Shown piece by piece: positions 37,579 to 46,497 of a DNA stretch of 64,000 nucleotides. Both the position numbers and the translations under genes were made by a program. Location of the stretch: NCBI GenBank assembly GCA_947494445.1, contig CANLVD010000008.1, positions 1 to 64,000 of the forward strand, written 5' to 3'. The stretch's first letter is position 1. Each line of letters begins with the position of its first letter. Under the pieces are notes generated by a model. That model saw nothing but the letters and a program-made list of their open reading frames with translations. It was not told the DNA's origin and did not search any database. This DNA comes from an uncultured Paracoccaceae bacterium. GTDB lineage: Bacteria > Pseudomonadota > Alphaproteobacteria > Rhodobacterales > Rhodobacteraceae.

Positions 37579-38069
37579 GCAGCCTTGGCGACAGGCTGGT
37601 CACTGTCGCGCAACGGGTCTGGCATGCGATCAAGATGGGTCTTATCGTGTCGGTCGTGGCTCTTGGGTCCGCTGCGATCTGGTTCGTGGTGAACGCACCG
37701 GACAATGCCCCGGCTGCAGCCTTGCTCAAGACACTTGAGGCAGGTCCGGAGCTCGCAAATGATATTGCGCCCGAGGGCTGGACACACTTTTGTGCCAGCC
37801 CGGATACCACGGATCTTCGGCAGGTCTTTCGCGAGCAGACCGAGCACAATCACGCCCATTGCGAGGGCTGGAACGGGCCATTGTCGATCTATGGCAAATA
37901 CACTTCCTTTGGCTTCACTGGGCCACAGGGATGTCTGGTGATCCCGGTGACGAGGGAAGTTCTGCGCACCACGTCCAAAGACGCGCCTCACTGTCAAAGG
38001 CGCAAAGGATTGATGATGCTGACCGTGACAGACGCCACCCCGCCCGAGCTGAAATTGCAACAGGAGTGA
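37575..38069 (+). CDS. Single-pass membrane protein of unknown function
   Basis: 164 residues from the GTG at 37575, which overlaps the secF stop (GTGA). It has one transmembrane helix (IVSVVALGSAAIWFVV, about 20-38) and a periplasmic domain of about 125 residues. That domain has Cys residues at spaced positions (HFCAS, AHCEG, GCLVI, PHCQR), consistent with two disulphides. I recognise no family. Translational coupling to secF and position before the Mth938-like gene suggest it belongs to the sec operon. Confidence 0.7.
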   Translation: MSSLGDRLVTVAQRVWHAIKMGLIVSVVALGSAAIWFVVNAPDNAPAAALLKTLEAGPELANDIAPEGWTHFCASPDTTDLRQVFREQTEHNHAHCEGWNGPLSIYGKYTSFGFTGPQGCLVIPVTREVLRTTSKDAPHCQRRKGLMMLTVTDATPPELKLQQE

Positions 38070-38074
38070 GAGCG

Positions 38075-38428
38075 ATGCGCCTGAACGAGGTTGATTTCAA
38101 CGCTGCCCCGCCAATCGATGCCTATGGTCCCGGGTTTTTCCGAGTGGGCGAAACCCTTTGGCAGGGGCCAACGCTGATGTTGCCCAGTGGTCCCGAGGGA
38201 TGGGGTGGACTGTCAGACACAGCCCGTCTGGTTGACCTCGCAAACCGGATAGACGTGCTGTTCATCGGTATGGGACCCGAAATCAGTCCGCTTGACCGCA
38301 ACCTTCGTAACGCGCTTGAAGGTGCCGGACTGGGGGTGGAGGTGATGGCCACACCGCCTGCCTGTCGAACATATAATGTACTTCTGTCAGAGGGCCGGCG
38401 GATTGCTGCGGCCTTGTTGCCGGTCTGA
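38075..38428 (+). CDS. Mth938-like (DUF498) domain protein
   Basis: 117 residues of the Mth938/NDUFAF3 fold: AYGPGFFRVGETLWQG, then DVLFIGMGPEI, LEGAGLGVEVMATPPACRTYN and a final LLSEGRRIAAALLPV. The mitochondrial relative assembles respiratory complex I; the bacterial role is unclear, and the gene often sits beside secDF in alphaproteobacteria. It starts 5 bases after the previous gene. Confidence 0.88.
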   Translation: MRLNEVDFNAAPPIDAYGPGFFRVGETLWQGPTLMLPSGPEGWGGLSDTARLVDLANRIDVLFIGMGPEISPLDRNLRNALEGAGLGVEVMATPPACRTYNVLLSEGRRIAAALLPV

Positions 38429-38509
38429 GCCCAGAAGTGCTCTTGCCGTCAAAGGCTTGCGACTGCTAGACCGGAGAGGCCCAATCAGGTCACTCAGGAG
38501 CCTTCGTCG

Positions 38510-38746
38510 ATGCAATGCGTTTTCATTCAGATCCGCTGCAAGCCCGGAACCACATACGCTGTGGCAGACGCCATAGCGTTGCAGGAAATCCATTCGGAAC
38601 TGTTCTCGACCAGTGGTGAATATGATCTCTTGATGAAGCTTTATATTCCTGAAGGCGAGGATGTGGGCAAGTTCATCAATGACAACCTGCTCCACATCGA
38701 TGGTATCGAACGCTCGATGACAACACTGACCTTCAAGGCGTTCTAA
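38510..38746 (+). CDS. Stand-alone Lrp/AsnC ligand-binding (RAM) domain protein
   Basis: 78 residues matching only the C-terminal RAM domain of Lrp/AsnC regulators (CVFIQIRCKPGTTY, IHSELFSTSGEYDLLMKLYI, IDGIERSMTTLTFKAF). There is no DNA-binding HTH. Such demi-FFRPs form dimers and octamers that bind amino acids. CAGGAG lies about 9 bases before the ATG. Its end overlaps the convergent alcohol dehydrogenase by 4 bases. Confidence 0.9.
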   Translation: MQCVFIQIRCKPGTTYAVADAIALQEIHSELFSTSGEYDLLMKLYIPEGEDVGKFINDNLLHIDGIERSMTTLTFKAF

Positions 38747-39888
38747 AAGCAGCTTTCCAACAGGGGACGGGTGTTGGCTTCCGTCATTTCGATCGGGTTG
38801 CCGCCTGTGCTGGGATCGGTCAGTGCAGAGGCCACCAGAGTGTCGATGTCAGGATCGGTCACGCCCAACGCTGTCAGATTGGCGGGAATGTTCAGACTGT
38901 CGTTCAGTGTCCCGACAAAGTTATAGAACCCATCAAACCCGCCCGAGATGCCCAGATAGCCCGCTGCCATCGCCAGCCGTTCGCGAATTACGCTTTCGTT
39001 GAATTTCAGCACCGGCTGCATGACGACAGCGTTTGTCGTACCGTGATGCGTGTTGTGGTGTGCACCGATAGGATGAGAAAGCGCATGGATCGCCCCCAGC
39101 CCTTTCTGGAAAGCCGTTGCACCCATGGCAGCCGCGCTCATCATCTGGGCGCGCGCTTCCAGATCTGTGCCGTCGGTAAAGGCACGTGGCAGGTATTCCT
39201 TGACCAGCCGCATGCCTTCCAGCGCAATGCCCTGAGACATCGGGTGGTAATGCGGGGAGCAGAAAGCCTCAAGACAATGGGCAAAGGCATCCATGCCGGT
39301 GCCTGCTGTAATGGCAGGGGGCATGCCGACGGTCAGCTCGGGATCACAGATCACCTGACCGGGCAGAAACTTGGGATGGAAGATGATCTTCTTCTCGTGG
39401 GTCTCAGCATTGGTGATGACGCTGGCTCTGCCCACTTCTGATCCGGTGCCGGCGGTGGTCGGGACCGCCACAATCGGAGCGATGGTGTCTGAACTGGCGC
39501 GGGTCCACCAATCGCCGACATCCTCGAAATCCCAGATTGGTCGGGTCTGACCTGCCATGAAGGCCACCGCCTTGCCCAGATCAAGGCCGGAGCCGCCACC
39601 AAAGGCGATGACCCCGTCATGACCGCCATCCTTGAAGACCTTCACACCGGCTTCGACATTGGCCTCGTTCGGGTTCGGGTCCACATCGGAAAAGATCGCG
39701 CGGCCAAGGCCCGCGACATCCATCAGCACCAGAGCTGCCTGCGTGATCGGCAGGTTCGCAAGACCTTTGTCAGTCACAAGCAAGGGCTTTTTCATACCGA
39801 GCGACGTGCAGGCCTCTCCCAGTTCAGAGATGCGACCTGCGCCGAATTTGATGGCGGTCGGGTAGGACCAGTTTGCAGTGAGGGTCAT
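38743..39888 (-). CDS. Iron-containing (group III) alcohol dehydrogenase
   Basis: 381 residues. An N-terminal nucleotide-binding half (GGGSGLDLGKAVA) precedes a helical iron domain with PTTAGTGSEVG, GMDAFAHCLEAF, IHALSHPIGAHHNTHHG and spaced His ligands. It oxidises alcohols with NAD(P). ATG 39886-39888 gives the family's usual start; the longer frame to 40071 overlaps the aldehyde dehydrogenase and is rejected. It lies 4 bases after the aldehyde dehydrogenase gene, last in a seven-gene operon. I infer oxidation of the hydroxyl of a gamma-glutamylated amino alcohol. Confidence 0.92.
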   Translation of the reverse strand: MTLTANWSYPTAIKFGAGRISELGEACTSLGMKKPLLVTDKGLANLPITQAALVLMDVAGLGRAIFSDVDPNPNEANVEAGVKVFKDGGHDGVIAFGGGSGLDLGKAVAFMAGQTRPIWDFEDVGDWWTRASSDTIAPIVAVPTTAGTGSEVGRASVITNAETHEKKIIFHPKFLPGQVICDPELTVGMPPAITAGTGMDAFAHCLEAFCSPHYHPMSQGIALEGMRLVKEYLPRAFTDGTDLEARAQMMSAAAMGATAFQKGLGAIHALSHPIGAHHNTHHGTTNAVVMQPVLKFNESVIRERLAMAAGYLGISGGFDGFYNFVGTLNDSLNIPANLTALGVTDPDIDTLVASALTDPSTGGNPIEMTEANTRPLLESCF

Positions 39889-39892
39889 GGGC

Positions 39893-41269
39893 TCAGGCCT
39901 TCTTGAGATGGTAGGATTTAGGACGGGTGAGGTTGTGATAGCCGATAACCGAAAGACCGCCACCCCGGCCCGTGTCCTTGCAGCCGGTCCAGCAGAGCGC
40001 GGGATCAAGATAATCACAGCGGTTGGCAAAGACGGTTCCGGTCTCGATCTGATCACCAATACGCGCTGCACGTTCGATGTCCTTGGTCCAGAGCGAGGCC
40101 GTCAGACCGTAGTCACTGTCATTCATCAGTTCGATGGCCTCAGCATCATCTTTGACCGGCATGATGCCGACCACAGGGCCAAAGCTTTCTTCGCGCATAA
40201 CCGACATCTCATGGCTGACGTTTGTGAGGATCTGGGGCATCAGATAAGCGCCGTTATCCTGTGGAAACAGGGACGGATCGATGTGGGCCGTGGCTCCTTG
40301 AGCGATGGCATCTGCTGTTTGTCTGCGCACATGATCGGCAAAACGGACATGGGCCATGGGACCAAGTGTCGTTTCGCTCTCCAGCGGGTTGCCGAGCTTG
40401 TAGGCAGATACGATCTCAACTGCCCGGGCAACAAAGTCGTCAAATAGGCTTTCCTGCACATAAATCCGCTCGATGCCGCAGCAGCATTGGCCTGAGTTGA
40501 ACATTGCCCCATCGATCAGCGTCTCGACCGCGGCACCTATGTCGGCATCTTCCATGACATAGCCCGGATCTTTGCCGCCAAGCTCCAGCCCCAAACCGGT
40601 AAAAGTGCCAGACGCTGCCGCCTCCATCGCTTTTCCACCTGCAACAGAGCCCGTGAAATTAACAAATCCAAAGGCACGGCCTGCAATCAGGTGGGATGTT
40701 GTCTCATGGTCCAGAAACACATTCTGGAAAACATCGGTGGGAATGCCTGCGCCGTGAAAGGCTTCCGCCATCCGTACGCCGACCATTGGCGTTTGAGAGG
40801 CGTGTTTGAGCACTACAGCATTGCCAGCAATCAATGCCGGGGCAACCGTGTTGATCGCAGTCATATATGGATAGTTCCAGGGAGCTACCACAAGCACCAC
40901 ACCGTGGGGTACGCGTTTGATATAGCGTCGGAAATCGGCGTCATCGGCAATTTCGATCGGGGCAAGCGCGTCATGGGCGATCTGGGCCATGTACCTGGCC
41001 CGCTCGTTGAACCCACCGAATTCTCCGCCGTAGCGGACAGGCCGTCCCATCTGCCAGGCAAGTTCGGTAACGATCTGATCGTTCATCGCACCGACCGCTT
41101 CCACGCCTTTCTGGACCAGCGCGATCCGTTCCTCCATCGGGCGCGCAGCCCAGTCCTTTTGCGCCGCTTGGGCGCGTTCTACAGCAGTGCTGGCATCATC
41201 CTTGCCAAGGGTTTTGGCCTCAAAGAAAACGGACCCATCAATGGGGGAGGTGCAACGGATCATGCTCAT
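39893..41269 (-). CDS. Aldehyde dehydrogenase
   Basis: 458 residues of the NAD(P) aldehyde dehydrogenase family: substrate/cofactor loop PWNYPYMTAINTVAPALIAG, NFTGSVAGGKAM, catalytic Glu in LELGGKDP, nucleophile Cys in NSGQCCCGIERI, and C-terminal EESFGPVVGIMPV. It is adjacent (3 bases) to the glutamine-synthetase-like gene and 4 bases from the alcohol dehydrogenase. By analogy to PuuC in the gamma-glutamylputrescine route it would turn the gamma-glutamyl amino aldehyde into the acid. The CCC run at the active site is unusual. Confidence 0.92.
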   Translation of the reverse strand: MSMIRCTSPIDGSVFFEAKTLGKDDASTAVERAQAAQKDWAARPMEERIALVQKGVEAVGAMNDQIVTELAWQMGRPVRYGGEFGGFNERARYMAQIAHDALAPIEIADDADFRRYIKRVPHGVVLVVAPWNYPYMTAINTVAPALIAGNAVVLKHASQTPMVGVRMAEAFHGAGIPTDVFQNVFLDHETTSHLIAGRAFGFVNFTGSVAGGKAMEAAASGTFTGLGLELGGKDPGYVMEDADIGAAVETLIDGAMFNSGQCCCGIERIYVQESLFDDFVARAVEIVSAYKLGNPLESETTLGPMAHVRFADHVRRQTADAIAQGATAHIDPSLFPQDNGAYLMPQILTNVSHEMSVMREESFGPVVGIMPVKDDAEAIELMNDSDYGLTASLWTKDIERAARIGDQIETGTVFANRCDYLDPALCWTGCKDTGRGGGLSVIGYHNLTRPKSYHLKKA

Positions 41270-41272
41270 GCG

Positions 41273-42637
41273 TCAGGCCCTTTCAAATCCACGTGCGATT
41301 TCATAGTCGGTGACGACCGCATCGAAACACTCCTGCTCCCACTCGGCAGCACGTGTGTAGTGGTCGATCACATCGTCACCCATCGCTTTGCGCAACATTT
41401 TCGAATTGCGCAAGGTCTCGGTTGCATCGCGCAGGGTTGCCGGGATCTCGGCCACTTCTGCGTCATAGACATCGCCGGTTGTGGGAGCGGACAGGTCGAG
41501 CCCTTCTTCAATGCCTGCGAGACCGGCGGCAAGTTGGGACGCAAGCGCCAGATACGGGTTCAGATCCGATCCGCCGATCCGGCATTCCACGCGCACGGCC
41601 TTGGTGCCGTCACCGCAAAGCCGGAACCCGGCTGTGCGGTTGTCCACAGACCAGACGGTTTTGGTCGGTGCAAAGCTGCCTTTCTGGAAGCGTTTGTAAC
41701 TGTTCACATAAGGCGCGAGGAAAACAGTCGTTTCCGGCGCGTATTTGATCAGCCCGGCCATGTAGTTCTGCATCAGGCTGGACATCCCCAGCTTGGCATC
41801 AGGGTCGAAAAACGCATTGTCCGAGCCTGACCACATGGATTGGTGCACATGGGATGACGAGCCGACGCGGTCCTTGTGCCACTTGGCCAGAAAACTTGCC
41901 GCGTGACCGGCTCCCCAGGCGATCTCCTTGACTGCATGCTTGGCGATCGTGTGGTAATCGGCGCAATCCAAGGCGGCCGCATAGCGAATGTTCAGCTCTT
42001 CCTGCCCGGCTTCGGCCTCACCCTTGGTGTTCTCCACCGGAATTCCGGCTGCATAGAGGTGATTGCGGATCGGCCGCATCACCGCTTCTTCCTTGGTGGT
42101 TTGCAGGATGTGGTAATCCTCATTGTAGCCGCTGATCGGCTCGAGCGGGCTATAGCCATCCTTGCGCAAATCATCGAAGCTTTTCTCAAACAGGAAAAAC
42201 TCAAGCTCTGTCGCCATCATCGGCGTCAGACCCATCCCCGCTGCCCGCGCGATCTGATGTTTCAGCACGCTGCGGGGGGAGTGGGAAATCTCTTCATGGG
42301 TGTGATGGTCAAGCACATCACACAGGACCATGGCGGTTCCATCAAGCCATGGCACAGGGCGCAGCGTTGCCAGATCCGGTTTCATCACATAGTCGCCATA
42401 GCCCGACTGCCAGGAGGTCGAGGCATAACCATCGGGTGTAGCCATCTCCAGGTCGGTGGCCAGCAGGTAATTACAGCAATGGGTTTCTTCCCATGCACTT
42501 TCCACAAAATGCGCTGCATGAAAGCGTTTGCCCATCAGGCGGCCCTGCATGTCCACGATGCAGGCAAGGATCGTGTCGACCGATCCTTCAGCCACTTGCG
42601 ATTTCAGGATCTCGAATGTCAGAGCATCGGGCATCAT
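41273..42637 (-). CDS. Glutamine-synthetase-like gamma-glutamyl-amine ligase
   Basis: 454 residues of the GlnA superfamily, with ATELEFFLFE near residue 145, the ATP/metal segment GEAEAGQEELNIRYAAA near 210, GSSSHVHQSMW near 265 and a late NRTAGFRL and VECRIGGSDLNPYLALA. True GlnA has the adenylylation tyrosine loop and different spacing; this one resembles PuuA/IpuC/GlnA4-type gamma-glutamyl ligases. The substrate would be glutamate plus an amine. The operon context (alcohol plus aldehyde dehydrogenase) suggests an amino alcohol. Confidence 0.85.
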   Translation of the reverse strand: MMPDALTFEILKSQVAEGSVDTILACIVDMQGRLMGKRFHAAHFVESAWEETHCCNYLLATDLEMATPDGYASTSWQSGYGDYVMKPDLATLRPVPWLDGTAMVLCDVLDHHTHEEISHSPRSVLKHQIARAAGMGLTPMMATELEFFLFEKSFDDLRKDGYSPLEPISGYNEDYHILQTTKEEAVMRPIRNHLYAAGIPVENTKGEAEAGQEELNIRYAAALDCADYHTIAKHAVKEIAWGAGHAASFLAKWHKDRVGSSSHVHQSMWSGSDNAFFDPDAKLGMSSLMQNYMAGLIKYAPETTVFLAPYVNSYKRFQKGSFAPTKTVWSVDNRTAGFRLCGDGTKAVRVECRIGGSDLNPYLALASQLAAGLAGIEEGLDLSAPTTGDVYDAEVAEIPATLRDATETLRNSKMLRKAMGDDVIDHYTRAAEWEQECFDAVVTDYEIARGFERA

Positions 42638-42663
42638 TTTGCTTTCTCAAGTCTCGGGAATGC

Positions 42664-42685
42664 ACCCCGGGCCGAAGCCCGGGGT
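42664..42685 (-). promoter_or_regulatory. GC hairpin after solute-binding-protein gene
   Basis: ACCCCGGGC (42664-42672), CGAA loop, GCCCGGGGT (42677-42685): a 9-pair perfect stem with a stable tetraloop, lying 8 bases past the dctP stop. No T-tract follows on the minus strand, so it should stabilise the dctP 3' end or attenuate read-through to the ligase gene. Confidence 0.65.
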
Positions 42686-42693
42686 AATCAGTG

Positions 42694-43725
42694 TCAGCCG
42701 TAGCGGTATGGACGGCCTGCCTTGACCATATCCGCGTTGTACTGCTTGAAGATCTCGACGACCTTTGCCTTGGTTTCGCTTTCCGCGGCGATCTCATCCC
42801 AGAACTCAAGGGCTGCGGCTTCAACTGTGGCCCATTCTTCGTCAGGAATGGAGGTCAGTTCCATCTTCGGACCATTCACGCGCAGCGACGCCTCGCCACC
42901 CCAGTACCACCACTGGCGATAGTAATGGCTCTGGTCCATGCAGACCCTGAGCAGTTCCTTGAGGTGATCGGGCAGCGAGTTGTAGCTGTCCATGTTGGCA
43001 AAGAACGACCCGGCCCAGGCGCCCGAGATGTTGTTGGTCAGGAAGTAGTTGGTCACGTCTGCCCAACCGACGGTGTAATCCTCGGTGATGCCGGACCAGG
43101 CAATGCCGTCCAACTCGCCGGTTTGTACGGCGACCTCGATGTCTTCCCATGGCAGGGTCACGGGGACAACGCCAAACTGGGTCAGGAAACGGCCTGCGGT
43201 CGGGAAGGTAAAGACGCGTTTGCCTTTGAGGTCTTCCAGTGAGCGGATCGGATCCTTGGTTGCGAAGTGGCAAGGATCCCATGCGCCAGCAGACAGGTGT
43301 TTGACGCCCACCTTGGAGTATTCTGCGTCCCAGATCTCGTTCAGGCCGTACTGGTTGAAGAGCACAGGCACATCGAGCGAATAGCGCGAAGCAAACGGGA
43401 AATACCCGCCAAAGACGGTGACTTCGGTGGGAGATGCCATGCTGTCATCATCGGACTGCACTGCATCGATTGTGCCCTTCTGCATGGCGCGGAACAGCTC
43501 TCCGGTCGGGACAAGCTGATCGGCGAAGAACAGTTCGATCTCCATTTCGTCCTGGGCGATCTTGTTGAAGCTGTCGATGGCAGGCTTGATCACATGCTCC
43601 GCCAGCGCAGGGCCAGCATAGGTTTGCATCCGCCATTTGATCTTGGACTGGGCAATCGCCGGTGTGGCAAGGGCTGCGGGGCCCGCCACGGCTGCCGTGG
43701 TCAGAAACTTACGTCTGGTGGTCAT
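42694..43725 (-). CDS. TRAP transporter solute-binding protein (DctP-type), Tat signal
   Basis: 343 residues. TTRRKFLTTAAVAGPAA is a twin-arginine signal (RRKFLT), so the protein is exported folded. The DctP fold is seen in the segments LFFADQLVPTGELFRAMQ, RSLEDLKGKRVF and AVQTGELDGIAW, with an Arg/Trp-rich binding region (ESS-type QWWYWGG). I use ATG 43723-43725, with AAGGAG 8 bases upstream. Family ligands are usually carboxylates, but some bind amino acids or ectoine, so the imported compound is open. 59 bases after dctM. Confidence 0.92.
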   Translation of the reverse strand: MTTRRKFLTTAAVAGPAALATPAIAQSKIKWRMQTYAGPALAEHVIKPAIDSFNKIAQDEMEIELFFADQLVPTGELFRAMQKGTIDAVQSDDDSMASPTEVTVFGGYFPFASRYSLDVPVLFNQYGLNEIWDAEYSKVGVKHLSAGAWDPCHFATKDPIRSLEDLKGKRVFTFPTAGRFLTQFGVVPVTLPWEDIEVAVQTGELDGIAWSGITEDYTVGWADVTNYFLTNNISGAWAGSFFANMDSYNSLPDHLKELLRVCMDQSHYYRQWWYWGGEASLRVNGPKMELTSIPDEEWATVEAAALEFWDEIAAESETKAKVVEIFKQYNADMVKAGRPYRYG

Positions 43726-43784
43726 GAAATTCACTCCTTGTTGCGGTTCAAATTATTGATGTCCGTCGCGCTGACGCGATCTCG

Positions 43785-45107
43785 TTATCTTCCATACACG
43801 TAGTTGGGCAGCCACAGGGCGATCTCTGGGAAGGCCATGATGATTGCCAGAGCCGTCACCATCACCATCACAAACGGCAAGATGGAGACGTAGATGTCGC
43901 GCAGTGTCACCTCAGGCGGGGCCATGGCGCGCATCAGAAACAGGTTATAGCCAAAGGGCGGTGTCATATAGGCGATCTGGGTCGTGATCGTGTAAAGGAT
44001 GCCATACCAGATCAGGTCGAATTCAAGCGCCTTGACCAGCGGCACGTAAAGCGGGGCGACGATGACCAGCATGGCAGTGTCGTCCAGAAACGTGCCCATC
44101 AGGATGAAGCTAAGCTGCATAAGGATCAGGATCGTCCATGGATCTAGGCCAAGTTGATCGGTGAAGACACCCTCGATCGCGCGCACAGCACCCAGTCCGT
44201 CGAACACCGCACCAAAGCCCAATGCCGCCAGAATGATCCACATGAACATGCAGGATATAGCGAGCGTCTGCCGGACCGAGTTCTCAAACACTTCTCGCGT
44301 CATGCGTCCTTTCAGAACGGCAGCCAGAAAGGCTGTCATCGCGCCAATGGCAGAGCTTTCTACCAGCGACGTCCAGCCGTTCACGAAAGGGATCATCATG
44401 GCAAAGAAGATCACGAAGGGCAGGGTGCCTGCGAGCAGCAAGCGACGTTTCTCGGCAGGGGAGACGTTGCGCTCCTCTGGTGGCAGGGCTGGCCCGAGTG
44501 AGGGCTGAAACTTGCAGCGGATCACGATGTAGGCGATGAACATGGCCGCCATCATCAGGCCTGGCACGACACCGGCCAGCCACAACTGACCCACCGGCTG
44601 ACGCGCGATCATTGCATACAGCACCAGCACAACGGAGGGCGGCACCAGAATGCCCAGCGACGAGCCCGCCTGTATGACCCCCGTGACCATGCGTTTGTCA
44701 TAGCCTCGCCTCAGCAGCTCGGGCAGGGCGATGGTCGCACCAATGGCCATACCGGCAACTGACAGTCCGTTCATGGCCGAGACCAGCACCATCAACAGTA
44801 TCGTGCCGATGGCCAGCCCCCCTGAAAGTGGCCCCATCCAGACATGGAACATCTTGTACAGATCGTCGGCGATTTTGCTTTCCGAAAGGATGTAGCCCAT
44901 GAAAATGAACATCGGCAGGGTCAGAAGCGGATACCATTTCATCAGCTTCATGGCGGCTGAAAACGGTATGTCCGACCCGCCCGTGCCCCACAGCGTCAGG
45001 GCAGCAATGGCAGCAATGCCGCCAATGGCTCCAAAAACGCGCTGGCCCGTGAAGAGCATCAGCATCATCGAGGAAAACATCAGGATGGCGATCATCTCGT
45101 AGGACAT
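43785..45107 (-). CDS. TRAP transporter large permease (DctM)
   Basis: 440 residues, about twelve hydrophobic segments, with DctM hallmarks LPMFIFMGYILSES near residue 65, GLSVAGMAIGATIALPEL, GSSLGILVPPSVVLVLYAM and GTFLDDTAMLVIVAPL. It is the sodium-coupled transport subunit. Start is ATG 45105-45107, sharing one base with the dctQ stop. Confidence 0.95.
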   Translation of the reverse strand: MSYEMIAILMFSSMMLMLFTGQRVFGAIGGIAAIAALTLWGTGGSDIPFSAAMKLMKWYPLLTLPMFIFMGYILSESKIADDLYKMFHVWMGPLSGGLAIGTILLMVLVSAMNGLSVAGMAIGATIALPELLRRGYDKRMVTGVIQAGSSLGILVPPSVVLVLYAMIARQPVGQLWLAGVVPGLMMAAMFIAYIVIRCKFQPSLGPALPPEERNVSPAEKRRLLLAGTLPFVIFFAMMIPFVNGWTSLVESSAIGAMTAFLAAVLKGRMTREVFENSVRQTLAISCMFMWIILAALGFGAVFDGLGAVRAIEGVFTDQLGLDPWTILILMQLSFILMGTFLDDTAMLVIVAPLYVPLVKALEFDLIWYGILYTITTQIAYMTPPFGYNLFLMRAMAPPEVTLRDIYVSILPFVMVMVTALAIIMAFPEIALWLPNYVYGR

Positions 45108-45613
45108 CAGATGGCCGCTCCCCGAATGCGCAGGATGTCTTTGAACAGCTCTGACACTGCTTGAAGGATCATCAGGAAAATGCCGATGCACATGGTCACC
45201 TTGATCGGCCAAAGTGGCGGCCGCCAGGCTGTCGGGCTACGCTCATTGTATTGCAGGGAGTAGCTGGTGCTGTCCCACGCGCCATAAAGCAGAACGCCGA
45301 GAAACAGGATCAGCAGAAGCACGGTGAAGCTGTCTATCCACGCCTTTTTGCGATCAGACCACCCGCCATAAAACAGATCCATGCGCACATTTGCACCCAG
45401 TTGCATCGCGTAGGGACCGCCAAGAATGTAATAGGCAACCATGGCAAATTGCGCGGATTCCAGTGTCCAGAGTGAGGGCAGGAAGAATGTCTTTGAGATG
45501 GAAGACCAAAGCAGAATCCCCACCATGACAAAGATGCCATACATCACCATGCGCCCGAGACGATAGTTCACGGCATCGACCACACGGATGAAGATGAGCA
45601 TGAAGCCTTCCAT
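45107..45613 (-). CDS. TRAP transporter small permease (DctQ)
   Basis: 168 residues with four hydrophobic helices, including VMYGIFVMVGILLWS and YYILGGPYAMQLGANVRMD with the family's conserved acidic end. It completes the membrane part with DctM. Both ends overlap neighbours by one base (TGATG), so translation is coupled from the amidohydrolase through DctM. Confidence 0.93.
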   Translation of the reverse strand: MEGFMLIFIRVVDAVNYRLGRMVMYGIFVMVGILLWSSISKTFFLPSLWTLESAQFAMVAYYILGGPYAMQLGANVRMDLFYGGWSDRKKAWIDSFTVLLLILFLGVLLYGAWDSTSYSLQYNERSPTAWRPPLWPIKVTMCIGIFLMILQAVSELFKDILRIRGAAI

Positions 45614-46371
45614 CAGGACGCCACCGCTTGCTGGAGAGTTGCAAGGGCAGATTTCACCAACCCGCTTAAGCGATCTGCCATGTCTTTCTGCTGGTGCTCA
45701 CTTGCGATAAGATCGCTTCGTATCTCTATCATAATATTCAGATAATTGTTTTTGATGCCATGCTCGATCAGCGTGTGTGTGACACCATCTTCCGGACCAT
45801 AGGGAGAGTTGCGCTCGGCCTTCAATTCCATCTCAGTTGCGGACAAGGCCAGCATCTGGTCAGCAAGTCTTGTGTCCCTGTCGTGGAGAATGCCGAGCTC
45901 AACCGCCCGCGGTTTTCCCAAATAAACCGGGGTGAAGCTGTGTATGGTCACAAGTACCGGTGGCGCTGAAGTGGCGTCGAGGGCAGCAGCAACACGGGCT
46001 CGAAATGGATCATAAACATTGTCGATGCGCTCCAAGCGCTCGGTCTCTGACAAGTCAGCGTTACCGGGAATGATCGTCGCTTCGCTTGCTGCGGGCATGG
46101 CATCCGGAGCATGGGGAGGGCGATTGCAGTCATAAATCAGCCGCGAGACGTCTCCTGCGACCAGATCGGCATCAAGTGTCCGGGCCATATGCTGTGCGAC
46201 CGGCAGTGCGCCTGGGTCCCACGCGATGTGGCTGTTGCGCTCAATCTCAGACAGTCCAAGCGTGCCATATTTTTCAGGAATGTGATTGGAGGCATGCTCG
46301 CAGACAATGACGATCGGTGGCAGGGCCGGGCCTGCGCCTTCCGTCGCTGTGCTGGTCGTCGCCTTCTGCAA
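45613..46371 (-). CDS. N-formylglutamate amidohydrolase-like enzyme
   Basis: 252 residues of the HutG/FGase family: VIVCEHASNHIP near the start (metal-binding), LDADLVAGDVSRLIYDCNR, TIHSFTPVYLG, and a final YLNIMIEIRSDLI. FGases release glutamate from an N-substituted form. In this operon the likely job is freeing glutamate from the gamma-glutamylated product. TTG at 46369-46371 is chosen: GAGGAG lies 6 bases upstream, while ATG 46390-46392 has none. First gene of the operon, divergent from rpiR. Confidence 0.85.
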   Translation of the reverse strand: MQKATTSTATEGAGPALPPIVIVCEHASNHIPEKYGTLGLSEIERNSHIAWDPGALPVAQHMARTLDADLVAGDVSRLIYDCNRPPHAPDAMPAASEATIIPGNADLSETERLERIDNVYDPFRARVAAALDATSAPPVLVTIHSFTPVYLGKPRAVELGILHDRDTRLADQMLALSATEMELKAERNSPYGPEDGVTHTLIEHGIKNNYLNIMIEIRSDLIASEHQQKDMADRLSGLVKSALATLQQAVAS

Positions 46372-46395
46372 GCTTGTCTCCTCACGTCGCATGTA

Positions 46396-46405
46396 AAGAA
46401 TTCTT
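46396..46405. promoter_or_regulatory. Palindrome between FGase and RpiR genes
   Basis: AAGAATTCTT is a perfect 10-base palindrome just upstream of the amidohydrolase gene. GAAAGTTTC (46435-46443) is a second symmetrical element. Both lie in the 105-base divergent region and are candidate RpiR operators. Confidence 0.35.
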
Positions 46406-46497
46406 CAGGTCTGGTGAGTCTGTCAATCCAATTTCTGAAAGTTTCTCTTCAAGAATGAATGCTCTGACGGTATTCTGCACAAAAAAAGGTCAAGCTC

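Noticed and set aside
40691-41830. 379-residue plus-strand ORF
   Set aside because: It is antisense to the aldehyde dehydrogenase and ligase genes, both with clear catalytic motifs.
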